Part shown: positions 9,651 to 19,400 of the stretch, piece after piece
Position numbering within the stretch: the stretch's first letter is position 1
How the letters are laid out: each line of letters begins with the position of its first letter
NCBI RefSeq assembly: GCF_013425765.1
Contig: NZ_JACCJZ010000005.1
Coordinates: forward strand, 1 to 64,000
Source: Luteimonas deserti
GTDB taxonomy: Bacteria; Pseudomonadota; Gammaproteobacteria; Xanthomonadales; Xanthomonadaceae
DNA: 64,000 nt
Direction: 5' to 3'
Made by a program: the position numbers and the translations under genes
Notes under the pieces: generated by a model
The model's database searches: none
What the model saw: the letters and a program-made list of their open reading frames with translations, nothing else
Told to the model about the DNA's origin: nothing

Positions 9651-11216
9651 GTGAACCGCGCCCGCCCCGAACCCGACGAGCCCGCCCCGCGCGTCGCGCG
9701 ACCCGGCGACCGCGAACCGCTCGCCCGCCGCGCGTCGGCTGCGCGGCGCTGGCACCCGCACTGGCGCTGGATCCTCCTCGCGATCACCGTGCTGCTGGTG
9801 GGCCTGGTCCTGCTGGTGCGCCTGGTGGTCGTGGACCGGCTGTGGCCGGAGACGCGCGCGCAGGCGCTGCTCGACGATGCGGCGCTCGCGGTGCGCGAGG
9901 GCCGGCTCGACGCCGAGGACGGCAGCGGCGCGCGCCAGCTCTACGAGGCGGCGCAGGCGCTTGATCCCGACGACGTGCGTCCGCGCGCCGGGCTCGCCCA
10001 GGTCGCCGAGGCGGCGGTCGTTCAAGCCCGTTCGGCCAGTGCGGCAGGTCGCTTCGACGACGCCCACCGCCTGCTGCGCCTGGCGCGCGAACTCGCCGCG
10101 CCGCGCGATGCGGTCATCGCCGTCGCGACCGACCTGCGGCGCCGGGAGGCAGCGGGCGCCGGACTCGAGGACATCCTGCTCCAGGCCAGGGCGGCGCAGG
10201 CCGCCGGCAGGCTCGACGGCGACGGTGACACCGCGCTGTCGGGGTACCGGCGCATTCTCGAACTCGAGCCCGGTCATGCCGAGGCCCTGCGCGGTCGCGA
10301 CGAGGTCCTGGCCACCGTGCTCGAAGCGGCGCGCGCCGCGCTGCGCGCAGGCGATCTGCAGGCGGCCGGCACACGCATCGCGTCCGCCCGTGTCCACGAC
10401 CCGGGCCACGCCGACCTGCCCGATACCGAGGCGCGCCTGACCGAGGAACTCGACGCCCTGCGCCGACGGGCGACGGCCAGCATCGAGTCCGGGCAGCTCG
10501 AGCGCGGCGTGGCCCAATGGCGCACGCTGCTTGCGTTCGACCCGGACGACGCGGCCGCGCAGCGCGGTCTGGCCGACGCTGCCGCGGCGTACGCGCAGCG
10601 CGCCGAACGCCAGGCACGTGATTTCAATTTCGCCGAGGCCGATGCGCAGTTGCACGAGGCGCGCGCGCTGGCGCCCGACAGCGACGCGGTGCGCGCATCG
10701 GCCGAGCACGTCGAGCGCTCGCGTGTGCGCCATGCGCAGCTCGGCCCCCGTCTTCCGCTGGCGGAGCGCACGCGCCGCGTCGCCCGCCTGCTGGCGGACG
10801 CATCGGCTGCCGAGGCCCGGGGCGACCTGCTGTCGCCGCCGGGCGAAAGCGCCTACGACCGGTTGCGCGCCGCGCGCCTGCTCGCGCCCGACGATGCGGC
10901 CGTGGCGCGTGCCTCGGCGCGGCTGCTGCCGGCCGCGCAGCAGTGCTTCGACGCCGGCCTGCGCGCGAACAATCTGGCGCGTGCGCGCGACTGCATGGAT
11001 GCGCGTGCCGCACTGGGCGACGACGCTGCGGCGCTGCGCGAATCGCGGCGGCGTCTCGCGCAGCGCTGGCTTGCGATCGGCGACGAGAGGCTGGGCGCCG
11101 GCAACATCTCCGGAGCCGGCGCGGCGCTCGCCACCGCCCGTGAGATCGATCCGGGCGTGCCGGGGCATGCGGAGTTCCAGCAGCGACTGCGGACCGCTTC
11201 GATCAGGACGGACTGA
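9651..11216 (+). CDS. Membrane-anchored TPR-like repeat protein, unknown function
   Basis: A 521-residue protein. A basic, Pro-rich N-terminus is followed by one membrane helix (about residues 39-61). The rest is a soluble, almost entirely helical domain of Ala/Arg/Asp/Leu-rich repeats resembling divergent tetratricopeptide repeats. With N-in topology the repeats would sit in the periplasm. The start is GTG at 9651, which gives a short cytoplasmic tail before the helix. I cannot name a family; a protein-protein scaffold of the envelope is the best inference. The last 14 bases overlap the convergent glycosyltransferase gene. Confidence 0.78.
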   Translation: MNRARPEPDEPAPRVARPGDREPLARRASAARRWHPHWRWILLAITVLLVGLVLLVRLVVVDRLWPETRAQALLDDAALAVREGRLDAEDGSGARQLYEAAQALDPDDVRPRAGLAQVAEAAVVQARSASAAGRFDDAHRLLRLARELAAPRDAVIAVATDLRRREAAGAGLEDILLQARAAQAAGRLDGDGDTALSGYRRILELEPGHAEALRGRDEVLATVLEAARAALRAGDLQAAGTRIASARVHDPGHADLPDTEARLTEELDALRRRATASIESGQLERGVAQWRTLLAFDPDDAAAQRGLADAAAAYAQRAERQARDFNFAEADAQLHEARALAPDSDAVRASAEHVERSRVRHAQLGPRLPLAERTRRVARLLADASAAEARGDLLSPPGESAYDRLRAARLLAPDDAAVARASARLLPAAQQCFDAGLRANNLARARDCMDARAALGDDAAALRESRRRLAQRWLAIGDERLGAGNISGAGAALATAREIDPGVPGHAEFQQRLRTASIRTD

Positions 11217-13347
11217 GCGGAAGCGGAGTCCCCACGCCAGGCGCGGGTCCGGCGTCCGCCGCGAACACGCGGGCTACGGTTCCGCGCGCGGCGTCTAGCG
11301 AGAAGTGGGTGCGCACGTTGGCGAGACCACCGGCGGCCAGCCGCGCCCACAGGGCCTCGTCCCGGTAGAGCCGTACCACCGCGTCGGCGAAGTCCGCGGG
11401 ATCGTCCGCGATCAGCACGTCGTCGCCATCGTGCAGATGCATGCCTTCGGCGGCGCACGTGGTGGCCACCACCGGTTGGCCATGCGCCATGCTGAGGTTG
11501 ACCTTGCCCTTCACCCCTGCGCCGAACCGAAGCGGGGCCAGGGCGATACGGCATCCGTCCATGTAGGGCGCGATGTCGGGTACGTGGCCGTGCACCTCCA
11601 CGCCGTCGCGTCCGCCCAGCACGGCGATCCGCTCGGGCACGTCGCCGCCGATGCAATGCACCCGCACGTCCGGCAGATGCGAGCGGATCCGCGGAAAGAT
11701 CGCTTCGACGAACCACGCCACTGCATCGGTATTGGGCGGATGCCGGAACCCGCCGACGAACACCAGATCGCGACGAGCCGAGAACGGCAGGCCGGGCCCG
11801 GCGATTTCGTGCAGGTTCGTCAGCACCTCCACCCGGGCGCCGGGCGCATCCCGCGCAAGAACCTCGGCTTCCGCATGGCTGACCACCAGGGTGGCGTCGC
11901 AGCGCTGCACCATATCGAGCTCCAGTGCCCGCGTCCGCTCCGCCGCGCGACGCATGGCGGGATCGTCCGCGATCTCCGCGCCACGAAGCTCGCGGACATA
12001 GTGCAGATCGATGCTGTCGAACAGCACGGCAGCCCCCGGCGCATGACGACGCACCAGCGGCAGGAACTCGCGCGCGATGTAGTGCCGGCACAGCATCACG
12101 TGGGAGAAACGCGGACCATTCGTCTGCATCCAGCGGGCCATGCCACCCACATAGGGCGCATGCCAGACCTCGACCCCCGACGCCTGCAGGGCCCGCGTCG
12201 ATGCCCCGGCGTGGCGCCGGTCGGCCGGCAGGAACACCACGTGGATGCCGGAATCGCGGAGGAGGCGCATCAAGTTGACCAGGCGGAGCGAAGCCGAGTC
12301 GCGCGCGGGCACCGGGGTGAGGTTGTCGATCACCAGCACCTGGCGCACGCCGGGACGCGGGACCTCGCCCGCTTCAATCGGGTCGGCCGGACGCGTGCCC
12401 AGCGCCTCGTGCCAGCGCTCGGCAAAGCGGATGCGATTGTGCACCTGGGCGGCCTTCATGCCGCGGGTAAGGTCGGTGCCGGCACTCGCGCCCTCGACAT
12501 GGACCACACGTGCGGCAGGCTGCACGAGCACGCGCAGGCCAGCTGCGCGGACCTTGAACGCCAGGTCGGTGTCCTCGTAATACGCCGGCGCGTAGTGCGG
12601 ATCGAAGCCCCCCAGCCGATCGAACAGAGGACGTGGCAGCATCAGCGCCGCGCCGGACACGTAGTCGACGTCGGCACACCATCGCAGGCGCGGATGGTCC
12701 GGGTCGGCGAAGCGGCCACGGCTCTCGCCCCGGCCATCCCGTCGCAGCATGGTGCCCGATTCCTGCAGGCGCCCGTCGGGATAGAGCAGTTGTGCGCCGA
12801 CGATTCCGGCGCGCGGCTGCTGCCCGAAGGTCGCATGCAGCGCGTCGAGCCAGCCCGGCTGCGGGATCGTGTCGTTGTTGAGGAAAAGGAGGTAGGCGCC
12901 GCGCGCCTGTGCGGCACCGGCGTTGCAGGCGCCGATGAAGCCCGCGTTACCCGGCATGGTATGGACGCGGAGGCCGCCGATGCGCGGCAGCACGTCAGGT
13001 GTCGCGTCCGCGCTCGCATCGTCCAGGACGATGATCTCGACCGCGGTGCCCGGCGGATGGGCCGCGATCGCACGCAGGCAGGCGAGGGTGTGCCCGAGCT
13101 GGCCATGTACCGGGATCACGACGCTGACCTCGGGCGCCTCGGCGCACGGCACCGTGAACGGCGCGAACGGCGTGTTATCCGCTGCGAGCAGCATCGTGCG
13201 CGCGCGCGGGGCGAACACGCCCAGCTGGGCACTGACGCGGTCCCAGGTGGCGCGCATGCCCCGGCTGCGCAGGCTGGCGAGGCCGCGACGTGCGAGACCG
13301 AACGCGCGCACGAACTGAAAACGCGCGTCCGCCAGCGAAAACGACAT
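11203..13347 (-). CDS. Two-domain glycosyltransferase (GT2 plus GT-B/GT4-like)
   Basis: A 714-residue enzyme. The N-terminal half is a GT-A family 2 domain (about residues 70-290) with SVVIPVHG, a DDAS nucleotide-binding motif and the LFLNNDT metal motif. The C-terminal part (about 540-700) looks like a GT-B group-1 glycosyltransferase, with LVFVGGFRHPPN and a GAGVKGKV...A-H-G-Q-P-V-V-A-T segment. It probably adds two sugars during surface polysaccharide or rhamnan synthesis; the substrate cannot be told. The chosen ATG (13345-13347) has GGAG nine bases upstream. The longer frame would run into the divergent mrcB gene. No other sugar genes are adjacent, so it is an orphan. Confidence 0.88.
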   Translation of the reverse strand: MSFSLADARFQFVRAFGLARRGLASLRSRGMRATWDRVSAQLGVFAPRARTMLLAADNTPFAPFTVPCAEAPEVSVVIPVHGQLGHTLACLRAIAAHPPGTAVEIIVLDDASADATPDVLPRIGGLRVHTMPGNAGFIGACNAGAAQARGAYLLFLNNDTIPQPGWLDALHATFGQQPRAGIVGAQLLYPDGRLQESGTMLRRDGRGESRGRFADPDHPRLRWCADVDYVSGAALMLPRPLFDRLGGFDPHYAPAYYEDTDLAFKVRAAGLRVLVQPAARVVHVEGASAGTDLTRGMKAAQVHNRIRFAERWHEALGTRPADPIEAGEVPRPGVRQVLVIDNLTPVPARDSASLRLVNLMRLLRDSGIHVVFLPADRRHAGASTRALQASGVEVWHAPYVGGMARWMQTNGPRFSHVMLCRHYIAREFLPLVRRHAPGAAVLFDSIDLHYVRELRGAEIADDPAMRRAAERTRALELDMVQRCDATLVVSHAEAEVLARDAPGARVEVLTNLHEIAGPGLPFSARRDLVFVGGFRHPPNTDAVAWFVEAIFPRIRSHLPDVRVHCIGGDVPERIAVLGGRDGVEVHGHVPDIAPYMDGCRIALAPLRFGAGVKGKVNLSMAHGQPVVATTCAAEGMHLHDGDDVLIADDPADFADAVVRLYRDEALWARLAAGGLANVRTHFSLDAARGTVARVFAADAGPAPGVGTPLPLSPS

Positions 13348-13466
13348 GCGTTGGAACTCCAGCTGACTGATCGGGTCGGGGCCAGGTCCGGCTCCAGAGC
13401 GCTGGGATAGACTGCCCGGCGCTATTGTGGCATCCACATCGACCCGCCGCCGCGGGCAGGACTTCC

Positions 13467-15935
13467 ATGGCACGGATCGAGTACGAAGACGAAGAAGACG
13501 ACGTCGACGACGTCCCGCAATCGCCTGCCTGGCGCCGCCGTGCGGTCACCGCCGTGCTGGCGGTTGTCGGTCTCGGCCTCGGCTTCCTGATTCCGTACAC
13601 GATCTATCTCAACAGCCAGGTGAGCGAGCGCTTCGGCGAACTGCGCTGGCAGGTGCCGACCCGGGTGTACGCGCGTCCCCTCCAGCTCGCGCCGGGGGTG
13701 GCGATGAATGCCGCGACGCTGCGCACCGAGCTCGATGCGGCAGGCTATCGCGAGGGTGATGGCGTCAAGCCCGGTACCTACGCGGTGGACGGGGCCCGCT
13801 GGACGATTTCGAGCCGGGGTTTCCGCGACGTCGACGGGGTCGTCGCGCCGGCCCGCGTGCAGGTCACGCTGTCGGGCGGCCGCGTCTCTCGCCTGCGCGA
13901 CGGCGACGGCGAACGCGCGATCGAGGCCGCGCGCATGGACGCCGCGCGCATCGCCACGCTGTACGGGCAGCGTCAGGAAGAACGCCGGCTGGTGCGCGTG
14001 GAGGAGGTGCCCGAGCTGCTCACCGACACGCTGCAGGCGGTGGAGGACAAGGACTTCGCCCATCACCGCGGCATCGATCTCGGCGGCATGGCGCGCGCCG
14101 CATTCGTCAACCTGCGGGCGGGCGAGACCCGCCAGGGTGCGAGCACGCTGACCCAGCAGCTCGCGCGCAGCGGCCTGCTGGGCATCGGGCGCGAGCAGAC
14201 CTATACCCGCAAGTTCAACGAAATCCTCTACGCGTTGCTGATGGAGGCCCGCTACGACAAGGGGGCGATCCTCGAGGCCTACCTCAACCAGGTCTATCTC
14301 GGCCAGCGTGGTGCGCAGGCCATCCACGGCGTGGCTGCCGGCGCGGAGTTCTGGTTCGGCCGCCGACTCGACGATCTCGAGGTCGAGCAGGTCGCGCTGC
14401 TCGTCGGCATCATCCGCGGCCCGTCCCACTACGATCCGCGGCGCCAGCCTGGACGCGCGAAGGTGCGGCGCGACTTCGTGCTCGGCAAGATGCTGGAGTC
14501 GGGCCTGATCGATCAGGTCGCGCACGACCGCGCCCTCGAGCAGCCGCTGGGCGTCACGGAAACACCCGGCAGCGTGGCGGCCAACCGGTTCCCCGGGTAT
14601 GTCGACCTCGTCCGCCGGCAGCTGGCCCGCGACTACCCGGCCGGCGCGCTGCAGGGCGCCGGCCTGTCGGTGATGAGTGCGATGTCGCCCTCGGCCCAGG
14701 CCTATGCCGAGGGTGCCACGGTGCGGACGCTCAAGGAGATCTCGACGCCCCGGCGCCCGGCATTGCAGGCGGGTCTGGTGGTCACCGATGTCCACAGCGG
14801 TGAGGTGGTCGCCGCCGTCGGCAGTCGCGACCCGGTGGAGCACGGCTTCAACCGCGCGGTCGAGGCACAGCGTCCGGTGGGCTCGCTGCTCAAGCCCTTC
14901 GTGTTCCTGATCGCCCTCGGCAATCAGCCGCAGCGCTACTCGCTCGCCAGCTGGGTGGACGATTCGCCGGTGTCGATCACGCTGGAGAACGGACGCAACT
15001 GGTCGCCGACCAACTCCGACGGCCGCAGCCACGGCACCGTCCGCATGATCGACGCGCTCGCGCGCTCCTATAACCAGGCCACGGTGCGCATCGGCATGGA
15101 CGTCGGCCCGCGCGCGCTGGCCGACATGGTCCACGTGCTCACGAGCGTGAAAGCGACAGCCAACCCGTCGCTGATCCTCGGCTCGCTGGACCAGAGTCCC
15201 TACGCCATGGCCCAGCTTTACCAGTTCCTCGCCTCGGGCGGCGAACGCCAGCCGCTGCGTGCGGTGCGCGGCGTCATCGACGAGCACGGACGCGTCCTGA
15301 GCCGCTATGACGACACCCCGCCACCGGCGCACGAGGGCGACGCGATCGCCGCGCGCCTGGTCACGCTGGCGTTGCAACATGCGGTGACGTCCGGCACCGG
15401 GCGCCAGCTGGTCAACGACGGGCTGGGCCGGCTCAACGCGGCCGGCAAGACCGGTACCAGCAACGACGGTCGCGACAGCTGGTTCGCGGGCTGGACCGGC
15501 GACCATCTCGCCGTGGTCTGGGTGGGCAACGACCAGAACGAGCAGACCGGCCTGTACGGTGCGACCGGCGCGATGCGGGTGTGGTCGGCGCTGTTCGCAC
15601 GACTGCCCAGTAGCGCCCTGGATGTCGGGAGCGACGGGCTGGAATGGCACTGGGTCGCGCAGTCCAACAGCACCGAGGCCGAATGTCCCGGAGCGCAGCG
15701 CTTCGCCTTCGCGCGCGGCTACGCGCCGCCCTACGCGCCGTGCCAGGCTTACGCGCCCGCTCCGACGTACGTTGACGAGAACGGCAACGCGGTCGATGCC
15801 AGCGGCGCGCCGGTCGAGAGTCCGCGCCGCGGCTGGCGCGACTGGTTCGGTTTCGGGCGCGACGAGAGCGCCCCACCCGCCGAGGACGCGCCGACGCCAT
15901 CCCCTGCCGCACCGCCCGAAGAGGTCCGACCGTGA
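13467..15935 (+). CDS. mrcB: Bifunctional penicillin-binding protein 1B
   Basis: An 822-residue class A PBP that polymerises and cross-links peptidoglycan at the inner membrane. An acidic cytoplasmic tail (MARIEYEDEEDD) precedes one membrane helix (about residues 30-50), then the UB2H-like domain. The GT51 glycosyltransferase domain has its catalytic Glu in EDKDF (E193). The transpeptidase domain has S473-L-L-K476, an SYN motif and KTGTS (661-665). The tail is rich in Pro, Ala and Glu. E. coli PBP1b is 844 residues. ATG 13467 is preceded by AGGA at five bases. The stop overlaps the GTG start of the next gene (GTGA). The outer-membrane activator LpoB is absent here. Confidence 0.96.
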   Translation: MARIEYEDEEDDVDDVPQSPAWRRRAVTAVLAVVGLGLGFLIPYTIYLNSQVSERFGELRWQVPTRVYARPLQLAPGVAMNAATLRTELDAAGYREGDGVKPGTYAVDGARWTISSRGFRDVDGVVAPARVQVTLSGGRVSRLRDGDGERAIEAARMDAARIATLYGQRQEERRLVRVEEVPELLTDTLQAVEDKDFAHHRGIDLGGMARAAFVNLRAGETRQGASTLTQQLARSGLLGIGREQTYTRKFNEILYALLMEARYDKGAILEAYLNQVYLGQRGAQAIHGVAAGAEFWFGRRLDDLEVEQVALLVGIIRGPSHYDPRRQPGRAKVRRDFVLGKMLESGLIDQVAHDRALEQPLGVTETPGSVAANRFPGYVDLVRRQLARDYPAGALQGAGLSVMSAMSPSAQAYAEGATVRTLKEISTPRRPALQAGLVVTDVHSGEVVAAVGSRDPVEHGFNRAVEAQRPVGSLLKPFVFLIALGNQPQRYSLASWVDDSPVSITLENGRNWSPTNSDGRSHGTVRMIDALARSYNQATVRIGMDVGPRALADMVHVLTSVKATANPSLILGSLDQSPYAMAQLYQFLASGGERQPLRAVRGVIDEHGRVLSRYDDTPPPAHEGDAIAARLVTLALQHAVTSGTGRQLVNDGLGRLNAAGKTGTSNDGRDSWFAGWTGDHLAVVWVGNDQNEQTGLYGATGAMRVWSALFARLPSSALDVGSDGLEWHWVAQSNSTEAECPGAQRFAFARGYAPPYAPCQAYAPAPTYVDENGNAVDASGAPVESPRRGWRDWFGFGRDESAPPAEDAPTPSPAAPPEEVRP

Positions 15936-16468
15936 AGCCTGCTGCGCCGATATCCCGTGTCCTGGCGTGTGCCGGACTGCTCGCACTCGCCGCCTGCACC
16001 ACGCCGGTGTCCGCACCCGGCCCGGCTGTCCAGCCCGCGACCGAGGCCACGCCGCAGGAGATGGTGGCGATGATCCGTGGCGCGGCCGGCGACGGCGACG
16101 GTGAGCTCGCGGTGCAGCCGATCCGCGATCCGATGGTCGAGGACCTGCGCGAGCGTGCCGTGGCGCTCGAGGCCGGGGGGGATCTCGATGCCGCGGTGGC
16201 CGCGCTGGACCAGGCGCTGGACATCGTCGACGGCGACCCGGCGCTGCTGCAGGAGCGGGCCGAGCTGGCCATCCTGCAGGGCGACTTCGAGCGCGCCGGC
16301 GTCCTCGCCGAGCGTGGCTACGCGCTCGGCTCGCAGGTGGGTCCGTTGTGCCGGCGGCACTGGATCACGCTCGAGCAGGTCCGGCTGATGGCCGGCGACG
16401 TCGACGGCGCGGCGTCCGCACGCGGCCAGGCCGATGGATGCCGTGTTGCAGGACCCCAGCGTTACTGA
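15932..16468 (+). CDS. TPR-type lipoprotein
   Basis: A 178-residue lipoprotein. The signal sequence ends in lipobox L-A-A-C with C22 as the acylated residue; the next residues (Thr-Thr, not Asp) suggest sorting to the outer membrane. Residues about 75-170 form two or three TPR-like helical hairpins (EAGGDLDAAVAALDQALDIV). It begins with GTG overlapping the mrcB stop by four bases, and its 3' end overlaps yoaA by 35 bases. Coupling to PBP1b makes it a candidate PBP accessory or regulator lipoprotein in place of LpoB; this is inference from position only, as it has no LpoB signature. Confidence 0.82.
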   Translation: MKPAAPISRVLACAGLLALAACTTPVSAPGPAVQPATEATPQEMVAMIRGAAGDGDGELAVQPIRDPMVEDLRERAVALEAGGDLDAAVAALDQALDIVDGDPALLQERAELAILQGDFERAGVLAERGYALGSQVGPLCRRHWITLEQVRLMAGDVDGAASARGQADGCRVAGPQRY

Positions 16469-18644
16469 CGCGGCGGCGCTGGTCGATCCGGGCGCCGCCG
16501 GGCTGGCGGCGCGCAGTCGCGATGCCCTGGTCGACGGTGGCCTGCTCGCCGCGCGCATTTCCGCGTTCCGCCCCCGCGCGGCGCAGCAGCAGCTGGCAAT
16601 GGCCGTGGCCGAGGCGCTCGACCGTCGCGGCACCCTGCTCGCCGAGGCCGGTACGGGCACGGGAAAGACCTTCGCCTACCTGGTGCCCGCGCTGTTGTCG
16701 GGCTTGAAGACCATCGTCTCGACCGGCACGCGCGCATTGCAGGACCAGCTCTACCACCGCGACCTGCCGCGTGTGCGCGATGCGCTCGGCAGCGGCCTGC
16801 GCACGGCGCTGCTCAAGGGGCGCGCGAACTATCTGTGCCTGTACCGGCTGGAGCAGGCCCGCGGCGCCCCGCATCATGCCGTGCGCGAGCTGGCGACGCC
16901 GGCGCTGGCTGCCCAGTTCCAGCGCATCGTCGCCTGGGCGGGGCGCACACGGATGGGCGACATCGCCGAGCTCGACGGCCTGCCGGAGGACACGCCGCTG
17001 CTGCCGCTGGTCACGTCCACCGTGGACAACTGCCTCGGCAACGAGTGTCCGTTCTGGAGCGAGTGCTTCCTGGTGCAGGCGCGACAGCGTGCGCAGGCGG
17101 CCGACGTCGTGGTCGTCAACCACCATCTGCTGCTCGCGGATCTCGCATTGAAGCAGGAGGGTTTCGGCGAGATCCTGCCGGGGGCCCAGGCCTTCATCGT
17201 CGACGAGGCCCACCAGTTGCCGGAACTCGCCGCACAGTTCTTCGGCGACGGCCTCAGTGCCCGGCCCCTGGTCGAGCTGGCGCGCGACGCACTCGCCGAA
17301 TGTCGCGACGTGCCCGGCGCGCTGCCGGTGCTGCAGCTGCCGGCGACCGCCCTGGATGCGGCGACACGTGGCCTGCGCGCCGCGATGGACGGCCTGCCGG
17401 CACGCGGCACGCGGTACCGCGCGCTCTACGAGCCGGCGGTGGAAGATGCCCTGCACGTGCTCGACGAGGCGCTGCTGCACCTGCGCGATGCCCTGGTCGC
17501 GCTTCGTGGGGCGTCGCCCGGCTTCGACAGCTGCCATGCGCGTGCCAACCTCTGTCTGGCCCGGCTGCGGCGCTGGAACGACGGCACGACCGCCGGCGCC
17601 ATGTTCGCCGACGTCGACGCGGAGCCGGCACACCCGGAGCATCTCGGATCCATGGCGACCGGTGGTGCAGGGCCCGCTTCGCCGGCAGCCGAGGCCGCCG
17701 TGGCCGCGGCGGAGGCACGTGCCACCGGAGAAGGCGACAGCGTGCTGTGGTACGAGCTCACGCCGCGCGGCTTCCGGCTGCAGCGCACGCCACTCGACGT
17801 GTCGGGGCCGCTGCGCGCGCAGCGCGAGGCCTCGCATGCGGCGTGGGTGTTCACCTCGGCCACGCTCACTGTGGATGGGGCCTTCGACCATGTCGCGACG
17901 CGCCTCGGGCTGGAGGCGCCGACCACGCTGCACGCCCCGAGTCCGTTCGACTGGCCCCACCAGGCCCTGTGCTATCTGCCTCCGGGCCTGCCGCCGCCGG
18001 CCAGTGGCGAGTACACGCGCGCTGTAATCGAAGCGCTCCGGCCGGTGCTCGACGCGTCGGGCGGGCGGGCATTCGTGCTTTTCGCGTCGCACCGCGCGCT
18101 GCGAGAAAGCGCCGCACGGCTGCGCGCCACCCCGGGCGGGTGTCCCTGGCCCCTGTTCGTGCAGGGCGAGGCACCGCGGCACGTGCTGTTGCAGCAGTTT
18201 CGCGAATCGGGCAACGGCGTATTGCTGGGCGCTGCCAGTTTCCGCGAAGGCGTCGACGTCGCAGGCGAGGCGCTCAGTGTGGTGGTGATCGACAAGCTGC
18301 CGTTCGCGGCGCCGGACGACCCGGTGTTCGAGGCCCGCCTGGACGCGATCCGGCGCAGTGGCGGCAATCCGTTCCGCGACGAACAACTGCCGCAGGCGGT
18401 GATCGCGCTCAAGCAGGGCGTCGGACGCCTGATCCGCACCGAGAACGACCGCGGCGTGCTCGTGCTGTGTGACCCCCGCCTGCTGGGCAAGGGCTATGGC
18501 GCTGTATTCCTCGACTCCCTGCCGCCCCTGCCGCGGACGCGCGAGGTCGCCGACGTCGCTGCGTTCTTCGCGTCTCCAGCTGCGACAATCGACGTCACCG
18601 GGGCCTCCGCCCGGTGCCCGGATCCGGACCACATCCCGTCATGA
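16434..18644 (+). CDS. yoaA: YoaA/DinG-family Fe-S DNA helicase
   Basis: A 736-residue superfamily 2 helicase of the XPD/DinG class. Walker A is AGTGTGKT (A72-T79) and the DEAH box starts at D257. Four cysteines, C135, C200, C205 and C211, lie between them with the spacing expected for the [4Fe-4S] cluster domain. YoaA unwinds 5'-to-3' and helps repair blocked replication forks, in E. coli together with the HolC clamp-loader subunit. The end of the protein has the typical QGVGRLIR helicase motif VI. ATG 16434 lies inside the preceding gene; the stop overlaps the tsaB ATG (ATGA). Confidence 0.93.
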   Translation: MDAVLQDPSVTDAAALVDPGAAGLAARSRDALVDGGLLAARISAFRPRAAQQQLAMAVAEALDRRGTLLAEAGTGTGKTFAYLVPALLSGLKTIVSTGTRALQDQLYHRDLPRVRDALGSGLRTALLKGRANYLCLYRLEQARGAPHHAVRELATPALAAQFQRIVAWAGRTRMGDIAELDGLPEDTPLLPLVTSTVDNCLGNECPFWSECFLVQARQRAQAADVVVVNHHLLLADLALKQEGFGEILPGAQAFIVDEAHQLPELAAQFFGDGLSARPLVELARDALAECRDVPGALPVLQLPATALDAATRGLRAAMDGLPARGTRYRALYEPAVEDALHVLDEALLHLRDALVALRGASPGFDSCHARANLCLARLRRWNDGTTAGAMFADVDAEPAHPEHLGSMATGGAGPASPAAEAAVAAAEARATGEGDSVLWYELTPRGFRLQRTPLDVSGPLRAQREASHAAWVFTSATLTVDGAFDHVATRLGLEAPTTLHAPSPFDWPHQALCYLPPGLPPPASGEYTRAVIEALRPVLDASGGRAFVLFASHRALRESAARLRATPGGCPWPLFVQGEAPRHVLLQQFRESGNGVLLGAASFREGVDVAGEALSVVVIDKLPFAAPDDPVFEARLDAIRRSGGNPFRDEQLPQAVIALKQGVGRLIRTENDRGVLVLCDPRLLGKGYGAVFLDSLPPLPRTREVADVAAFFASPAATIDVTGASARCPDPDHIPS

Positions 18645-19345
18645 AGCTGCTCGCATTCGACACCGCCACCGAGGCCTGCTCCGTCGCCGTCTGGGACGAC
18701 GGCCGCGTGCTCGAGCGATTCGAAGTCGCGCCGCGGCGCCATGCCGAGCTGGCGTTGCCTTGGGCCGAGGCCCTGCTGGCCGAGGCCGGCATCGCCCGCG
18801 GCCAGCTCGACGCGATCGCGGTCGGCCGGGGCCCGGGCGCGTTCACGGGGGTGCGTCTGGGGATCGCCCTGGCCCAGGGCATCGCGTTGGCCCTGGACCG
18901 CCCGGTCGTCGCGTGCTCCACGCTTGCAGTGCTTGCCATGCGCGCCGATGCCCCCGTCGGTGCGCGGGTGCTGGCCGCGATCGACGCGCGCATGGGCGAG
19001 ATCTACAGCGGCGCGTTCACGATCGAGGACGACGGCCCGCGCCTCGTCGGCGCCGAGCAGGTCGGTGCACCCGGGCAGCTCGCATTCGGCGGCGATGCGT
19101 CGGACTGGCACGGCGTGGGCACCGGATTCGCTGCCGCCGACGGCGCCCTGGCCTCGCGGCTGGAAGGCCGCTTCGCCGCCATCAATGCCAGCGCGCTGCC
19201 GCGTGCACGCGACCTGGCGCGACTGGCCGCGGCCGCATTCGCGCGTGGGGAAGCCGGCGCCCCGGAACGCGTCGAGCCGGCCTACCTGCGCGACAACGTG
19301 GCGCTGACCCTGGTCGAGCAGCAGGCCCGTCGCGCTACGGGCTGA
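18641..19345 (+). CDS. tsaB: tRNA t6A synthesis protein TsaB
   Basis: A 234-residue ASKHA-fold protein of the YeaZ/TsaB family. It is a non-catalytic partner of TsaD and TsaE in adding N6-threonylcarbamoyl to A37 of ANN-decoding tRNAs. The N-terminus MKLLAFDTATEACSVAVWDD and the GRGPGAFTGVRLG signature (about residue 65-77) are diagnostic. Its ATG overlaps the yoaA stop, as in many gammaproteobacteria where yoaA and tsaB are neighbours. An upstream in-frame ATG would add nine residues with no family support. Confidence 0.95.
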   Translation: MKLLAFDTATEACSVAVWDDGRVLERFEVAPRRHAELALPWAEALLAEAGIARGQLDAIAVGRGPGAFTGVRLGIALAQGIALALDRPVVACSTLAVLAMRADAPVGARVLAAIDARMGEIYSGAFTIEDDGPRLVGAEQVGAPGQLAFGGDASDWHGVGTGFAAADGALASRLEGRFAAINASALPRARDLARLAAAAFARGEAGAPERVEPAYLRDNVALTLVEQQARRATG

Positions 19346-19400
19346 GCGGGGAACCCCGACCGTGGCGGCCGGTCCAAGCGGGCGTCCCCAGGAGTCCACG

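Noticed and set aside
13422-16016. An 864-codon minus-strand frame over mrcB
   Set aside because: Arg/His/Gly-rich shadow; mrcB on the plus strand has all catalytic motifs.
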